A stretch of DNA of 64,000 nucleotides from an uncultured Pelagibacteraceae bacterium (GCA_902589175.1 CACIRX010000002.1:1-64000), one strand, 5' to 3'. Counted from the stretch's first letter, positions 47,837 to 55,385 are shown. The notes: a model not told the origin generated them from the sequence alone. Program-made: numbers and translations.

Positions 47837-47917
47837 TTATGCTGAAAAACTGGAGTATAATATAAAAACAACGAACGCAGCCACCATTACGTACATTATT
47901 TTATTGTCAAGATTCAT
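47837..47917 (-). CDS. Possible 26-residue single-helix membrane protein
   Basis: The frame starting at ATG 47917 encodes MNLDNKIMYVMVAAFVVFIL plus six residues: a polar head and one clean transmembrane helix. A longer frame upstream from 48103 would overlap the Mpo1-like gene and is not credible. It ends 3 bases before the DUF998-like gene begins on the same strand, so may be co-transcribed. No homologue or clear ribosome-binding site seen. Confidence 0.45.
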   Translation of the reverse strand: MNLDNKIMYVMVAAFVVFILYSSFSA

Positions 47918-47940
47918 GAGTGAAATATAATATCGAACAC

Positions 47941-48282
47941 ATGGAAAATCCACAAAGATATACAAATTATAATGATTTTTTTCCTTTCTATCTAAGAGAG
48001 CATAGTAAGAAAAGTACGAGAGTAATGCATTATTTTGGAACAATTGGCTATCAAGTATTGTTCTGGTCACTTTTGCTAACTCAAAATTACTTGTTCTTAC
48101 CACTAATCTTACTTGCGGGTTATGGGCCAGCTTGGATTGGACATTTCTTTATAGAGAAAAATAAACCGGCTACGTTTAAATATCCTTTATGGTCACTGAT
48201 TGGTGATCACCATATGGCCTATTTAATGCTCACAGGTAAACTCAAGAAAAGATTATCTGAAGCTGGTGTATCAGCTACTTAA
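47941..48282 (+). CDS. Mpo1-like / DUF962 membrane protein
   Basis: A 113-residue protein. FYLREHSKKSTRVMHYFGT with H..N..T-like spacing, GPAWIGHFFIEKNKPATFKYP and SLIGDHHMAYLML match the DUF962/Mpo1 family, whose yeast member is a Fe(II) dioxygenase in 2-hydroxy fatty acid alpha-oxidation. The conserved His residues (H20-type, H66-type GHFF and DHH) are kept. ATG at 47941 preferred over GTG at 47920. It converges with the MAPEG pair, overlapping by 12 bases. Confidence 0.8.
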   Translation: MENPQRYTNYNDFFPFYLREHSKKSTRVMHYFGTIGYQVLFWSLLLTQNYLFLPLILLAGYGPAWIGHFFIEKNKPATFKYPLWSLIGDHHMAYLMLTGKLKKRLSEAGVSAT

Positions 48283-48693
48283 AATATAATAAGCTGTTCC
48301 AAGAAACAATAACAACAAAGCAGTTTGTGAAAAAATCCAAATGGCGCCTCTTGCTGCAGTGTTATTAAAACAGATATGCACAATGGAATGGATCACTCTA
48401 AATAATAAATATAACCATGCGCAAATAAGTAAAAATGTACTTTCTATTTCAATGAAAACGATGACTCCTATTAGAAAATAAAAAATAACTGAAAACTCAA
48501 ATATATTTGAAATATTATTTTTTATAATTTTTAAATATAGCGGCGCATCTTTATAAGGCTCAACAGGAATTCCACTTTCCTCCCAGTCCTTGCCTTTACC
48601 CATTAAATTAACTGATGCGATTGTATGTATTAATCCAATAACAAAAGTTAATAGAATAAGCCCAAGCGCTGGAACTATAATGTTAGTTAACAT
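48271..48693 (-). CDS. MAPEG-like membrane protein (second of pair)
   Basis: A 140-residue four-helix membrane protein of the MAPEG type (membrane-associated eicosanoid/glutathione metabolism). NNISNIFEFSVIFYFLIGVI and YLLFRVIHSIVHICFNN match the family helix 2-3 pattern. The ATG at 48693 overlaps the stop of the upstream MAPEG gene as TGATG, which supports this start over a frame beginning at 48756. Confidence 0.78.
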   Translation of the reverse strand: MLTNIIVPALGLILLTFVIGLIHTIASVNLMGKGKDWEESGIPVEPYKDAPLYLKIIKNNISNIFEFSVIFYFLIGVIVFIEIESTFLLICAWLYLLFRVIHSIVHICFNNTAARGAIWIFSQTALLLLFLGTAYYILSS

Positions 48694-49130
48694 CAAATCA
48701 TTAAAGAGCAGGCTCGATAAGCCATCCATGCTAGGATAATCGTAGACGGTAACCAAAATAGCGTTCTAACTGGTAAGGCAACACCAGGTATAATTTTATT
48801 GTAAAATATGTGAACAATTGAGTGCAGAACTCTTAACCAAAAGAACCATGTTGCTAACAACATAAAGTACTCATCAACTGTTCCCGATACATAAATCATA
48901 ATGCAAATCGCGTAAAAGAAGATTGGAAATTCGAATAAATTTGTCAAATTTCTCTGACTATTTTGAATTAATTCACTGCCGTTTTCAAATGTTGGTATTT
49001 TAAAATCATCTTCTGTGTTCTTCTTATCGATGACAATGGCCTTTAGTCTAAGAACTGTCCCAAAGGCAAAAACAGCCAAAGAAAGCCACAACATATTGAT
49101 GACTGGCTCAAAAATTAATTCGGGTTGCAT
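48693..49130 (-). CDS. MAPEG family membrane protein (first of pair)
   Basis: A 145-residue four-helix protein; SQRNLTNLFEFPIFFYAICIM and FFWLRVLHSIVHIFYNK are MAPEG hallmarks. The start at 49130 is set by a strong ribosome-binding site (AAGGAG, 8 bases before ATG); the frame's extension to 49193 is not needed. It is translationally coupled to a second MAPEG gene, an unusual tandem. Substrate unknown; possible thiol or lipid peroxide link. Confidence 0.85.
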   Translation of the reverse strand: MQPELIFEPVINMLWLSLAVFAFGTVLRLKAIVIDKKNTEDDFKIPTFENGSELIQNSQRNLTNLFEFPIFFYAICIMIYVSGTVDEYFMLLATWFFWLRVLHSIVHIFYNKIIPGVALPVRTLFWLPSTIILAWMAYRACSLMI

Positions 49131-49215
49131 AATAAACTCCTTGATTGAAATAAGAATCCAGTAAATTATATATACTAATACAGTTTTAACCATATTTAAT
49201 GAAAGGAGGTGGTCT

Positions 49216-49314
49216 ATGTCTATAGGTAGTATAGAGGAGCTTTGCTCGTGTAGTGAAATTCCATGTGATTGTAGATGTGGAAACCTCCACTTTTTGAGTG
49301 GAGCTCCGTTTTAA
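49216..49314 (+). CDS. Cys-rich 32-residue peptide
   Basis: Not recognised. A frame of 32 codons starting ATG at 49216 has a near-perfect ribosome-binding site (AAAGGAGGT, 49202-49210), one of the best in the window. The peptide starts MSIGSIEEL and has five Cys at positions 10, 12, 17, 19 and 21 (CxC-x4-CxCxC), then a Cys-free tail ending SGAPF. A strong terminator follows 8 bases after the stop. The transcript thus encodes only this peptide. No radical-SAM, protease or exporter gene lies beside it. It may be a metal-binding peptide, a modified-peptide precursor, or a leader with regulatory RNA. Confidence 0.55.
   Translation: MSIGSIEELCSCSEIPCDCRCGNLHFLSGAPF
49283..49303 (+). promoter_or_regulatory. 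Hairpin competing with a possible anti-Shine-Dalgarno
   Basis: CTCCACT (49285-49291) pairs with AGTGGAG (49297-49303) across a 5-base loop, inside the end of the Cys-rich peptide ORF. The bases ACCTCC (49283-49288) are also complementary to GGAGGT (49205-49210), the ribosome-binding site of that ORF. The two pairings exclude each other, as in a translational switch. This is from reading only; no folding energy was computed. Confidence 0.4.
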
Positions 49315-49321
49315 CTACATT

Positions 49322-49351
49322 AAGCCCCCATTAATTTGGGGGCTTTTTTTT
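49322..49351 (+). terminator. Rho-independent terminator after the Cys-rich peptide ORF
   Basis: Stem AAGCCCCCA (49322-49330) with TGGGGGCTT (49337-49345), 6-base loop, then a run of eight T. Strongly GC in an AT-rich setting. It is clearly oriented on the plus strand, and may also serve the convergent thioesterase-like gene. Confidence 0.92.
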
Positions 49352-49718
49352 AGATCTTTAAATTTGGTTTAAATTTTCTTGTTTTATTTTTGTCATTGAT
49401 AGCAACGTAGGAAAATTCCCCAACCGCCACTTCAACTTCCTTTTGGTCCATCTCAGAACGCATTGCGGTAATTTTAAATACCATTTTGGACTGCTTTACA
49501 GATACAATCGATCCATAAATATTGATAAATTTACCAACATGCATTGGATTTTTATACTTAACTTTAGACTCCACTAATACGGCATTTCCTTTTGAAACAA
49601 GCTGAGTCATATAAATACCTCCATGGGCCATTTGCTTCACGATCCAAGCTCCATGAGCCGTGCCGTAAGGATTACTATCCGGTGGTTGACATATATTTCT
49701 GATTAAAAGTTTACTCAT
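49350..49718 (-). CDS. YciA-like hotdog acyl-CoA thioesterase family protein
   Basis: A 122-residue hotdog-fold protein. DSNPYGTAHGAWIVKQMAHGG aligns with the YciA pattern N..G..FGGW...MD..G; VESKVKYKNPMHVGKFINIYGSI (KYKNPMHVGKFI) and GEFSYVAIND complete the fold. The usual catalytic Asp of the MD motif is Ala here (KQMAHGG), so thioesterase activity is doubtful. It overlaps vanZ by 8 bases. Confidence 0.8.
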   Translation of the reverse strand: MSKLLIRNICQPPDSNPYGTAHGAWIVKQMAHGGIYMTQLVSKGNAVLVESKVKYKNPMHVGKFINIYGSIVSVKQSKMVFKITAMRSEMDQKEVEVAVGEFSYVAINDKNKTRKFKPNLKI

Positions 49719-50073
49719 TTATCTTCCTTAAATAACTTATTAAAAAAATAGCAGATATACAACCAAGTACATTTAAAAATCCCTCCATAACATCAAAAGA
49801 TCTAAAAGGTAAAAAAAAGTGTAAAAATTCAATGAATACACTTGTGATAAGTGCAAGACTTATTCCAAATATGAATTCATTTTTCCTATTGTTAGCTAAC
49901 TGAGCTAGTGCACCCAAAATAAAGAAAGAAATAAAATGTATTGTGTTGTCACTTATAATATCAGCAGCTTGTTGCACATACGATTCCTCAGTAGGCAAAC
50001 GTGTGTATCCATAATAAATATAAAATAAATAAAAATAGAAGATAACTCTAATAGGATTTGATAGAATATTCAT
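49711..50073 (-). CDS. VanZ-like membrane protein
   Basis: A 120-residue protein with four membrane helices. DNTIHFISFFILGALA (D..H...Y..LG) and SLALITSVFIEFLHFFLPFRSFDVMEGFLNVLG-type end (EFLHFFLPFRSFDVMEGFLN) match the VanZ pattern. Despite the name, most members have no role in glycopeptide resistance. Confidence 0.85.
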   Translation of the reverse strand: MNILSNPIRVIFYFYLFYIYYGYTRLPTEESYVQQAADIISDNTIHFISFFILGALAQLANNRKNEFIFGISLALITSVFIEFLHFFLPFRSFDVMEGFLNVLGCISAIFLISYLRKINE

Positions 50074-50099
50074 ATTATAACTATAAATTTATAAAAAGA

Positions 50100-50777
50100 A
50101 TGAGCAATATATTAATCATAGGAGCTAACCGAGGTCTTGGGCTTGAGTTTGTAAAGCAATACAGCAATACAAACCATAATATCATTGCAACCACTCGAAA
50201 TAAAGATAGCTCAAAAGAGTTGAATGAAATTAGTAACATCGATATAGCCGAACTTGACTTAAATTCTGATGCAAGCGTGAATAATTTTGTAACAAGTATC
50301 GAGTCTCGAAAAATTGACATACTCATTCACAACGCAGGTATTTTTAGTGATGAGCAATTAAAAGAAGATCTTGATACAGATGCCTGGATGAATGAAATGA
50401 GAATTAATGCTGTGATACCCATAATTCTTGCACGAAAATTAAAGAACAACTTAAAAATGGGATCTGATAAGAAAGTCGTTTTTATATCCAGTCAAATGGG
50501 AAGCATTGACGACAATTACTCTGGTAGATTTTATTTTTATCGCTCATCAAAATCAGCTCTTAATTCTGCAGCAAGAAGCTTATCAATAGATTGGAAAGAT
50601 GATGGCATATCTGTTCTTATTTTGCACCCAGGATGGGTAAAAACAGATATGGGTGGCACAAGTGCCAAATTAGAGATACCTGAGAGCATTAACCAGATGA
50701 TCAATGTAATAAATGAACTAAATCTTGATAACTCTGGCTCATTTTTAAATTATGAAGGAAAAAAGCTTGAATGGTAA
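50100..50777 (+). CDS. Short-chain dehydrogenase/reductase
   Basis: A 225-residue classical SDR: NAD(P) motif ILIIGANRGLGLEFVKQY, HNAGIF, SSQMGSI with the catalytic Ser, and YRSSKSALN with Tyr-x3-Lys, then HPGWVKTDMGG. Resembles the C-factor/sniffer-type carbonyl reductases. ATG at 50100 puts the first strand at the N terminus. It overlaps the flavoprotein gene by 7 bases. Confidence 0.92.
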   Translation: MSNILIIGANRGLGLEFVKQYSNTNHNIIATTRNKDSSKELNEISNIDIAELDLNSDASVNNFVTSIESRKIDILIHNAGIFSDEQLKEDLDTDAWMNEMRINAVIPIILARKLKNNLKMGSDKKVVFISSQMGSIDDNYSGRFYFYRSSKSALNSAARSLSIDWKDDGISVLILHPGWVKTDMGGTSAKLEIPESINQMINVINELNLDNSGSFLNYEGKKLEW

Positions 50778-51397
50778 AAGATCATATACTCGATAAACCT
50801 GATTTCTATAATGATCTTGATAAGACTTATGAAAATATTTGGGATCAACTCATAATTGGTAAATCAAAATCAAAATCTGAATTACATCAAGGGTATATTT
50901 CAACATTCAATGACTCATTTCCATCTGTTAGAACAGTTGTCCTCAGGCATGTTGATAAGAAAAATAATACCATAAGCTTTCATACGGATATCCGATCCAG
51001 TAAAATTGATGAAATCAAAAAAAATAATGCAGTTACCATGCTGTTTTACGATCATGGCAAAAAAATACAAATTAAAGTTTCAGGAAAAGCTGAAATTAAT
51101 CATAAAAACGATAAAGCAAAATCAGCCTGGGATAATTCAAGATCATTTAGCAAGAAATGTTATGTTGTTGAAAAGGCACCTGGAACCCCGTCAGATGAAC
51201 CAACTTCAGGGTACTTACCAGAGCATGAAAACGAACTTCCAGACGATGATCTTTTACAAAACGGCTATAACAACTTTACTTTAGTGGAAATTCAAATTCA
51301 CTCGATTGAGTGGCTTTATTTGCATCGTCAAGGTCATCGTCGAGCATTGTTTACATCCACAAATGGCAGTTTAAATAAGGAATGGCTGACGCCATAA
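50771..51397 (+). CDS. Pyridoxamine 5'-phosphate oxidase family flavoprotein
   Basis: A 208-residue FMN-binding split-barrel protein. RTVVLRHVDKKNNTISFHTDIRSSKIDEI (short RTVVLR and FHTDIRSSKI) and IQIKVSGKAEI are PNPOx-type FMN contacts; C-terminal IEWLYLHRQGHRRALF aligns with WL.L...H.R..F in the alkane/PPOX group (Alr4036-like). Probably not PdxH itself, whose C-terminal WGG motif is missing. Confidence 0.85.
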   Translation: MVKDHILDKPDFYNDLDKTYENIWDQLIIGKSKSKSELHQGYISTFNDSFPSVRTVVLRHVDKKNNTISFHTDIRSSKIDEIKKNNAVTMLFYDHGKKIQIKVSGKAEINHKNDKAKSAWDNSRSFSKKCYVVEKAPGTPSDEPTSGYLPEHENELPDDDLLQNGYNNFTLVEIQIHSIEWLYLHRQGHRRALFTSTNGSLNKEWLTP

Positions 51398-51433
51398 TAG
51401 TGTCTAAATAAAGCAAGAAAAGGTTAAATAGTT

Positions 51434-52270
51434 TTGAAATATTTGTCAGAAAATAGATATAAAGGAGAGATAAAAGGTTTGGTATTAGACTGGAGTGGAA
51501 CTACTGCTGACGCATACGTGATTGCTCCAACTATAGTGTTTGTTGAGGTTTTTAAGAAACAAAAGGTTGTAATCTCCATGGAAGAGGCAAGAGAACCCAT
51601 GGGTTTACGAAAAGATTTACATATAAAAGCGCTCACAGAGAACGCTGAAATAAGAAAGCGCTGGAACATAGTACATGGTAAAGACCCACAAATGTCTGAT
51701 GTTGAAAATATGTACGCAGATTTTGTTCCACTGCAGCTTAAATGCTTAAAACAATACTCAAAATTATTACCCGGAACAGCAGAAGTAATTAAACGGGTTC
51801 AAAATAGCGGTATAAAAGTTGGTTGCACAACTGGTTTTGTGCGGTCAATGGTTAATATTTTAGAGGAAGAATCAGCAAAACAGGGATATGTCCCTGATGC
51901 GTCAGTTGCAGGTGATGATGTTAAAAATGGTGTTCGGCCCCTTCCCCACATGTTATATAAAAATTTAGATATAATGAATATAGAATCCATTCAATCAGTT
52001 ATAAAAGTTGATGATACTGTTTCAGGAATTGGAGAAGCAATTAATGCTGGTTGTTGGGGTGTTGGTGTAACGCGATATTCGAATTATATGAATATAAATT
52101 CCTTAGAAGAAGCTGATGAACTGAGTAAAGAAGAAATTGATATGAAACAAGGATATGCAAAAGATCTGCTTTATAAAGCAGGTGCACATTACGTAATAGA
52201 AACTATTGCAGATATCGAGGCCGTTATTGATGATATTAACAAAAGGCTTTCACGTGGTGAAGGGCCTTAA
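51434..52270 (+). CDS. phnX: Phosphonoacetaldehyde hydrolase (phosphonatase)
   Basis: HAD-family enzyme that cleaves the C-P bond of phosphonoacetaldehyde to acetaldehyde and phosphate. It has 278 residues. Nucleophile Asp19 in LVLDWSGTTAD; Schiff-base Lys60 and His63 in EPMGLRKDLHIKAL; Met56 also kept; GCTTGF and IKVDDTVSGIGEAINAGCW complete the fold. The cap residue equivalent to B. cereus Cys22 is Val29. It starts with TTG. No phnW transaminase is in the window, so the source of the aldehyde is not shown. It converges with the phosphatase gene, overlapping by 4 bases. Confidence 0.9.
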   Translation: MKYLSENRYKGEIKGLVLDWSGTTADAYVIAPTIVFVEVFKKQKVVISMEEAREPMGLRKDLHIKALTENAEIRKRWNIVHGKDPQMSDVENMYADFVPLQLKCLKQYSKLLPGTAEVIKRVQNSGIKVGCTTGFVRSMVNILEEESAKQGYVPDASVAGDDVKNGVRPLPHMLYKNLDIMNIESIQSVIKVDDTVSGIGEAINAGCWGVGVTRYSNYMNINSLEEADELSKEEIDMKQGYAKDLLYKAGAHYVIETIADIEAVIDDINKRLSRGEGP

Positions 52271-52782
52271 AAGTTGATTACAAATTTTTCTTGTTCCTCT
52301 GTTTCAATTGTACCTGGCCGGCAATTCCTTACATGATTTATGCATTGCTTTGAATCTAGTCCTAGTGCCTTTAAAATAAGTGAAGCAAACATTCCAGATC
52401 TACCTAATCCAGCATAACAATGCAGGTAAACATTTTTATTGAGTTCTAACTGAGTAACACAATCTCTGATAATTTGACTATATTCATTTTTTTTAATCTG
52501 AGCTGGAATACCATAGTTTTTTATGGGCATGCTGAAGGCCCTAACATTCTTCTCCTCTAAATCTTTATGGAACTGATTAATTTCAAAATTTCTAATTTCA
52601 TTAAGTTCTATCAATGAAACAACGAGTGATATATTTAAGTCGATGACAATGGTTAAATCTTTTTTATAAGTAAATTTATCAAATCTAGAATTACTGATAC
52701 CTGGACAACTGGATATAACCAAATTACCAAGATTTTTTTTTGCTTTAACAATTTTCGAAAGCTTTATTTTAGTAAAGTTCAA
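52267..52782 (-). CDS. Dual-specificity-type phosphatase in phosphonate cluster
   Basis: A 171-residue cysteine phosphatase. The P-loop HCYAGLGRSG gives Cys122 and Arg128 (CX5R). The general-acid loop reads MPIKNYGIPA, with Asn89 where the family has Asp (PIxDxxxP). The N-terminal ISSCPGIS and LNEIRNFEI-type sheet fit the cyclin-dependent-kinase-inhibitor-3/DSP group. Its start overlaps the stop of the PhnZ-like gene by ATGA, so the two are co-translated. A small phosphorylated product of phosphonate breakdown is a possible substrate, but this is inference. Confidence 0.85.
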   Translation of the reverse strand: MNFTKIKLSKIVKAKKNLGNLVISSCPGISNSRFDKFTYKKDLTIVIDLNISLVVSLIELNEIRNFEINQFHKDLEEKNVRAFSMPIKNYGIPAQIKKNEYSQIIRDCVTQLELNKNVYLHCYAGLGRSGMFASLILKALGLDSKQCINHVRNCRPGTIETEEQEKFVINF

Positions 52783-53378
52783 ATATAGGACTTTTTAATA
52801 AAAGGATGAAAGAATGAAATAGCTTCAGTTTTCTTTCCCCTAATTTTTGCATTGTCATCATACTTTCGAAGTCTTACTGCATCTTCAAAATATTTATGAC
52901 TTTCCAGTTTTCGAATAGCATCTTTGTTTAAATATCCGCCTTGAAGTTTAAAACTTCTTTTGGAGCCATCTGAAAGACCGTCATAATAATCTGATTGAAC
53001 GGAACATAGATATCTCTTTGCAATAACGTGCATTTTAATTGGGTAAGTAACTTCTTCAGGGAAATACTTGGATAAAAAAGATGCAGCAACGTTTTCATGA
53101 TACTTGTCATTGTTTAAAAAATCATGGCTATTTACATCTTCGCCAGTCAACATATGCCCTAAATCGTGAAATAATGAAGCAGTAATAAATTTATCACTTT
53201 CATTATTTTCTTTAGCTAAGGTTGCGCACTGAAGAGCATGTTGTAATTGAGTAATCTCTTCGTCATAAAAACTGCACGAACCTCTTTGATCAATAATTTC
53301 ACATAAAACATTGGTACGCTCAATAATTGAAGCTGAATTTAATTTATTTTCTAGAGATTGGATTTTATCTAATTGCAT
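52779..53378 (-). CDS. PhnZ-like HD-domain mixed-valent di-iron oxygenase
   Basis: A 199-residue HD protein matching PhnZ and TmpB, which oxidatively cleave the C-P bond of 1-hydroxyphosphonates. Metal ligands: His47 in LQHALQCATLA, His71-Asp72 in LFHDLGHML, His94, His117 in MHVIAKRYLC, and Asp174/175 in RKYDDNAK. The substrate-site Lys (AKRYL) and Gln (KLQGG) are kept; the lid Tyr of PhnZ appears as Phe37. No PhnY/TmpA-type hydroxylase is in the window, so the substrate is unknown. It is divergent from phnC across a region with Pho-box-like repeats. Confidence 0.85.
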   Translation of the reverse strand: MQLDKIQSLENKLNSASIIERTNVLCEIIDQRGSCSFYDEEITQLQHALQCATLAKENNESDKFITASLFHDLGHMLTGEDVNSHDFLNNDKYHENVAASFLSKYFPEEVTYPIKMHVIAKRYLCSVQSDYYDGLSDGSKRSFKLQGGYLNKDAIRKLESHKYFEDAVRLRKYDDNAKIRGKKTEAISFFHPFIKKSYI

Positions 53379-53423
53379 GATTTAAATGATTAATTATATT
53401 TTTTTTAATGTCAATAATTTGAG

Positions 53424-53473
53424 CTGTAACATTAGTGTAATAAATTGCAAAATATCTGTCATAAAAATGCAAC
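53424..53473. promoter_or_regulatory. Putative PhoB-binding array between PhnZ-like gene and phnC
   Basis: Half-sites CTGTAAC (53424-53430) and GTGTAAT (53435-53441) are 11 bases apart, and an exact consensus CTGTCAT lies at 53456-53462, followed 11 bases on by ATGCAAC. The spacing is that of Pho-box direct repeats (CTGTCAT-N4-CTGTCAT). The array lies between divergent phosphonate genes, so could serve both. Binding is inference. Confidence 0.6.
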
Positions 53474-53512
53474 TTTGATTTAATTTTTTTGTATTACTTT
53501 TAATTCATACTA

Positions 53513-54316
53513 ATGATCAAAGTAGAGAAATTAAATAAGTATTTTGGTGACAACCGTGCAGTAAACGATGTCACATTTGAAATTAATAAACCTGAAATGA
53601 TTGGTATCATTGGCAGATCTGGTGCTGGAAAGTCAACATTACTGAGAATAATGAATCGTCTAACCGACGCAACTAGTGGATCTATTTTTATTGAAGGTAG
53701 AAATATACTTTCATTAACAAAGAAAGACAAACGAGCATGGCAAAAAGATTGTGCCATGATATTTCAGCAATTCAATCTTGTGCCCCGTTTAGATGTTTTA
53801 ACAAATGTAATTCTTGGAAGATCAAATATTCAAGGTACTTTACGATCAAGCTTAAAACTTTTCACTAAAGATGAACGCGTTGATGCATTGATGGCTCTGG
53901 ATAAATTGGGAATGGCTGAAACCGCGCTGCAAAGAGCAGAGACTTTATCTGGTGGACAGCAACAAAGGGTTGCAATTTGTAGAGCTATGATGCAGCAACC
54001 AAAAATGATTTTAGCCGACGAGCCTATTGCATCGCTAGACCCTCTTAATGCCCGACTTGTAATGGAATCACTTAGAAATATTCATAGAGAAAAGCAGATT
54101 ACTGTTCTTGCAAATCTTCATACTCTCGATACCGCTAAAAATTATTGTGACAGAATCATTGGCATGAGACTTGGGGAAATTGTTTTTGATGATGTACCTT
54201 CAAGTTTAAAAGATGATGTTGCTAGAGAAATTTATGGCGCTGAAGCTGAAGAAGCATTTGAACCAACAGTTACTTCAACTTCACTTGGTGACGAACAGTT
54301 TGCAGAGGCAGGATAA
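53513..54316 (+). CDS. phnC: Phosphonate ABC transporter ATP-binding protein
   Basis: ATPase of the phosphonate importer. It has 267 residues with Walker [11 protein letters not shown]-loop [25 protein letters not shown] signature [11 protein letters not shown], Walker [13 protein letters not shown] and switch His in ANLHTLD. The [20 protein letters not shown] stretch is characteristic of PhnC. First gene of phnC-D-E1-E2. Confidence 0.96.
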   Translation: MIKVEKLNKYFGDNRAVNDVTFEINKPEMIGIIGRSGAGKSTLLRIMNRLTDATSGSIFIEGRNILSLTKKDKRAWQKDCAMIFQQFNLVPRLDVLTNVILGRSNIQGTLRSSLKLFTKDERVDALMALDKLGMAETALQRAETLSGGQQQRVAICRAMMQQPKMILADEPIASLDPLNARLVMESLRNIHREKQITVLANLHTLDTAKNYCDRIIGMRLGEIVFDDVPSSLKDDVAREIYGAEAEEAFEPTVTSTSLGDEQFAEAG

Positions 54317-54368
54317 TGTTAGCCTTTTCAAAAAAAAACTTAACAACTAACAAGGAGATATACTAAAA

Positions 54369-55328
54369 ATGATTAAAAATTTAGTAAGGTCTATTATTGC
54401 TTGTTCATTCCTTTTTGTGTCTGCAAATGCATACGCATGGGATGTATCTGGCTATAAAGGGCCAACAATGGACTTGAGTAAATATCAACCTGAAATGAGA
54501 CTTGGATTTTTAGGCGATGAATCAGCTCAAGACATTATTAAGAATAATGCATGTCTAAAGGAATATGCGGAAGTTGCATATGGAGTACCAGCTAAAATTT
54601 ATACTTTTAAAGATTATGCAGGAACAATGGAGTCAATGCTTGGTGGCAGCTTAGACTATGCTTGGTTTGGCTCATCAGGATATGCGGGTATATATCTAGA
54701 AGATCCTACCGCTACTGTACCAATTTTAACCAGAATGCAGCCAACAGGAGATATGGGCTATTATTCAGTCATGGTTACAAGAGCAGACTCAGGTATCAAT
54801 TCAATTGATGATTTAAAAGGTAAATCTTTTGGATGGGCTGATCCTAATTCAACATCTGGTTATCTAATACCATCAATCGAATTAAAAGCTGCAGGAATGG
54901 ATCCAGACTCATACTTTGGCTCTACACAATTTTCAGGTGGTCATGAAAATAACGTTTTGGCAGTTCTTAATGGTGATATCGATGCAGGTGTGACATGGGT
55001 ATCTGGAGTTGGTGAATGGAGCGAAGGTTACTCTTCTGGAAATCTGAGAAAAATGGTTGATAAAGGACTATTAAATATGGATGACATCAAACAGATTTGG
55101 TCATCTGCTTTGATACCAAATGGACCGATTGTAATGCCAACTAATATGCCTGTGAGAGCGCATCAGGTCATGGTAGGCATGAAGCAGTGGATCCATGAAA
55201 ATGACCCACAATGCAGCGAGAATGTTGCAAATGGAGTTGTTAAAGCTTGGGTGCCAGTCGACCATAGTTTCTATGAAACTATTGTAGCTGCTCGTAAAGC
55301 TAAAATTGAAGCTAAAAAAGCCGAATAA
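54369..55328 (+). CDS. phnD: Phosphonate-binding periplasmic protein
   Basis: Substrate-binding protein, 319 residues, with a signal peptide ending in ANAYA-W. LRLGFLGDESAQD-like first strand (MRLGFLGDESAQD), DYAWFGSSGYAG and WADPNSTSGYLIPS form the phosphonate pocket of PhnD. A leader site AAGGAGAT lies upstream. It is followed by a strong stem-loop before phnE, usual for abundant binding proteins. Confidence 0.94.
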   Translation: MIKNLVRSIIACSFLFVSANAYAWDVSGYKGPTMDLSKYQPEMRLGFLGDESAQDIIKNNACLKEYAEVAYGVPAKIYTFKDYAGTMESMLGGSLDYAWFGSSGYAGIYLEDPTATVPILTRMQPTGDMGYYSVMVTRADSGINSIDDLKGKSFGWADPNSTSGYLIPSIELKAAGMDPDSYFGSTQFSGGHENNVLAVLNGDIDAGVTWVSGVGEWSEGYSSGNLRKMVDKGLLNMDDIKQIWSSALIPNGPIVMPTNMPVRAHQVMVGMKQWIHENDPQCSENVANGVVKAWVPVDHSFYETIVAARKAKIEAKKAE

Positions 55329-55344
55329 ATTTCGGTAGTTGTTT

Positions 55345-55385
55345 GCTAACTTAAGAGGATGGCATGCCCCATCCTCTTAATTAGC
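55345..55385 (+). terminator. Long intercistronic stem-loop after phnD
   Basis: A perfect 12-bp stem TTAAGAGGATGG (55351-55362) with CCATCCTCTTAA (55369-55380), loop CATGCC, extended after one bulged base by GCTAA (55345-55349) with TTAGC (55381-55385). No long T run follows, so it more likely protects phnD mRNA or partly terminates, raising binding protein over permease. Confidence 0.85.

Noticed and set aside
47837..48103. 88-residue frame overlapping the Mpo1-like gene
   Set aside because: Its first 62 residues lie antisense to the conserved Mpo1-like gene and look unstructured; only the last 26 residues outside the overlap are plausible.
51434..52270. DDTVSG instead of GDTVSD in PhnX as a broken active site
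   Set aside because: As I recall, the Pseudomonas-type PhnX also has VDDTVPG here, so it is a normal variant.
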